Positions 62,748 through 64,000 of a DNA stretch of 64,000 bases are shown in pieces. The notes beneath the pieces were generated by a model. It ran no database searches. It had not been told where the DNA came from and worked only from the letters and a program-made list of their open reading frames with translations. How positions within the stretch are numbered: position 1 is the first letter of the stretch; each line of letters begins with the position of its first letter. A program made the position numbers and the translations under genes. Source of the DNA: Flavobacterium salmonis (GTDB lineage Bacteria; Bacteroidota; Bacteroidia; Flavobacteriales; Flavobacteriaceae); NCBI RefSeq assembly GCF_903819435.1, contig NZ_CAIJDP010000088.1, forward strand, positions 124,001-188,000. Direction: 5' to 3'.

Positions 62748-64000
62748 ATGAAAAAAATATTCTTTATTCTCTTCACGGCAATAATAACAACATCTTGTTC
62801 CGATGATTTAGAAAAATTAAACGAAAACGTAAAAGACCCGGCAAATGTACCTGGGGAAGTTTTATTTACAAGTGCCCAAAAAAGTCTGGTGGATCAAATG
62901 ATGAGCACCAATGTAAATGACAATATTTTTAGATTATTAAATCAATATTGGACAGAAACAGTATATACAGATGAAAGTAATTACGATTTAGTTACCAGAA
63001 CAATCCCGGAACAACACTGGCAGTACCTATACAAAGATGTACTAAAAGATTTAGACCAAAGTGCAAAAAACATCACTGATACCCCATTAGGATTAACAGA
63101 AAACCCATTGGATAAGCAAAACAAACTTGCCATAATTGAGGTATTAAACGTCTATACTTATGCAATATTAGTAGAAACTTTTGGAGATGTACCTTACTCA
63201 CAAGCATTAAATTTAGCCTACAAAACGCCTAAATATGATGATGGCTTAACAATCTACAAAGATTTAATAGTAAGATTAAACAAAGCTATAACAAACCTAA
63301 ATACTTCGGGCCAAAGCTTTGGTGGTAATGACAGAATCTATTCAGGTGATATAAGCAAATGGATTAAGTTTGCAAATACTCTAAAATTAAGATTAGGCAT
63401 CACGATCTCAGACATACCATCAGAAGCAGCTCTTGCACAAGCAACTGTATCCAGTGCAGCGCCATTTGTTTTTTCATCAAATCTTGACAATGCTGATTTC
63501 AAATACTTAACCGCAACTCCAAATACAAATCCTTTATATGTGGACCTTGTTGCTAGTGGCCGTTCTGATTTTGTTCCGGCAAACACATTAGTAGACGTTA
63601 TGAATGATCTAAATGACCCGAGACGTTCTAAATATTTCGACAATAATGTAGATAATCCTGCTACTCCGGAAGTAGAATATATTGGTGGTACAAATGGAGG
63701 CAGTAATTCATTTCCAAATTTTACACACATTTCACCTACTCTACAGGTACCAGATTTCCCTGGAACACTTTTAGATTATGCACAAACTGAATTTTTATTA
63801 GCAGAAGCAGCAGAAAGAAATTTATATGGCACTCCGGCAACAGCTGCAGCACATTATAATGCGGCCATTACAGCATCCATTTTAGACTGGGGCGGCACTG
63901 AAACGGAAGCAGCAACTTATCTTTTAACCCCAAATGTTGCATATTCAACTGCTCCTGGAACGTGGAAACAAAAAATAGGCACTCAAAGTTGGATAGCATA
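62748..64000 (+). CDS. SusD-like surface lipoprotein (SusD-like_2 type), 3' end outside window
   Basis: About 417 codons from the ATG at 62748 before the right edge. The translation starts MKKIFFILFTAIITTSCSDD, a lipoprotein signal with lipid cysteine at residue 17. The following SDDLE matches the Flavobacterium lipoprotein export signal that sends proteins to the cell surface. LNVYTYAILVETFGDVPYSQ and WIKFANTLKLRLGI are SusD/RagB hallmarks, and the overall pattern fits the SusD-like_2 group. It is 11 bases after the SusC-like gene. It should act as the lid of the SusC channel; substrate unknown. Confidence 0.9.
   Translation, partial: MKKIFFILFTAIITTSCSDDLEKLNENVKDPANVPGEVLFTSAQKSLVDQMMSTNVNDNIFRLLNQYWTETVYTDESNYDLVTRTIPEQHWQYLYKDVLKDLDQSAKNITDTPLGLTENPLDKQNKLAIIEVLNVYTYAILVETFGDVPYSQALNLAYKTPKYDDGLTIYKDLIVRLNKAITNLNTSGQSFGGNDRIYSGDISKWIKFANTLKLRLGITISDIPSEAALAQATVSSAAPFVFSSNLDNADFKYLTATPNTNPLYVDLVASGRSDFVPANTLVDVMNDLNDPRRSKYFDNNVDNPATPEVEYIGGTNGGSNSFPNFTHISPTLQVPDFPGTLLDYAQTEFLLAEAAERNLYGTPATAAAHYNAAITASILDWGGTETEAATYLLTPNVAYSTAPGTWKQKIGTQSWIA

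Overview
The window is AT-rich chromosomal DNA from a member of the Bacteroidota, most likely a Flavobacterium. The support is a SusC/SusD-type pair with a Flavobacterium-style lipoprotein export signal, a UpxY-type antiterminator, few recognisable Shine-Dalgarno sequences, and recurring intergenic promoters of the form TTG-N19/20-TAnnTTTG, the known Flavobacterium/Bacteroides pattern. No tRNA, rRNA, CRISPR array, insertion sequence or phage gene was seen.

Region 1 (about 1-31,760, all minus strand) is a large surface-polysaccharide locus. Transcription runs from high to low coordinates. It starts with a lipoprotein Wza and a tyrosine-kinase Wzc, then a WbpP/TviC-type epimerase, a UDP-glucose dehydrogenase and a UpxY/NusG-like antiterminator. 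A strong terminator hairpin and a new promoter follow. The main unit then encodes a WbpO/TviB-type dehydrogenase, ManC, RmlB, a second Wza-like protein with SLBB domains, a kinase-less Wzz, the Wzx flippase, five glycosyltransferases, Gmd, two EpsG-type (Wzy) polymerases, a sugar epimerase, a WecA/WbpL-type initiating transferase, a sugar-aminotransferase module, RmlC, RmlD, RmlA and a WbpM/CapD-type dehydratase. After another terminator a Wzm-like ABC permease runs off the left edge. Together these make dTDP-L-rhamnose, a probable amino-deoxyhexose, a GDP-6-deoxymannose derivative, UDP-GlcA and probably UDP-GalNAcA, and build, flip, polymerise and export a heteropolysaccharide. From memory, Flavobacterium johnsoniae has a comparable locus, including wza, wzc and rem genes, that affects surface polysaccharide and gliding-related surface properties.

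Region 2 (31,800-39,692) is housekeeping: recR, a CoA-binding protein, a MarC-family membrane protein, two pentein-fold guanidino hydrolases (CtlX and a DDAH-like protein), citrate synthase, enolase and carA, with terminators and promoters between several of them.

Region 3 (39,944-57,446, minus strand) is the ribosomal superoperon in two transcription units. The first is the str unit rpsL-rpsG-fusA-rpsJ, closed by a terminator. The second starts from its own promoter at rplC and runs through the S10, spc and alpha genes to rplQ, with secY, infA, rpmJ and rpoA inside, and a terminator after rplQ. Two unusually long gaps, before rpsH and before rpsD, hold inverted repeats that could be autoregulatory RNA structures.

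Region 4 (57,623 to the right edge, plus strand) diverges from rpsL. It encodes an Omp85-family outer-membrane barrel followed by a SusC-like TonB-dependent transporter and a SusD-like surface lipoprotein truncated by the window edge. This trio next to the ribosomal genes is the most intriguing functional grouping here.
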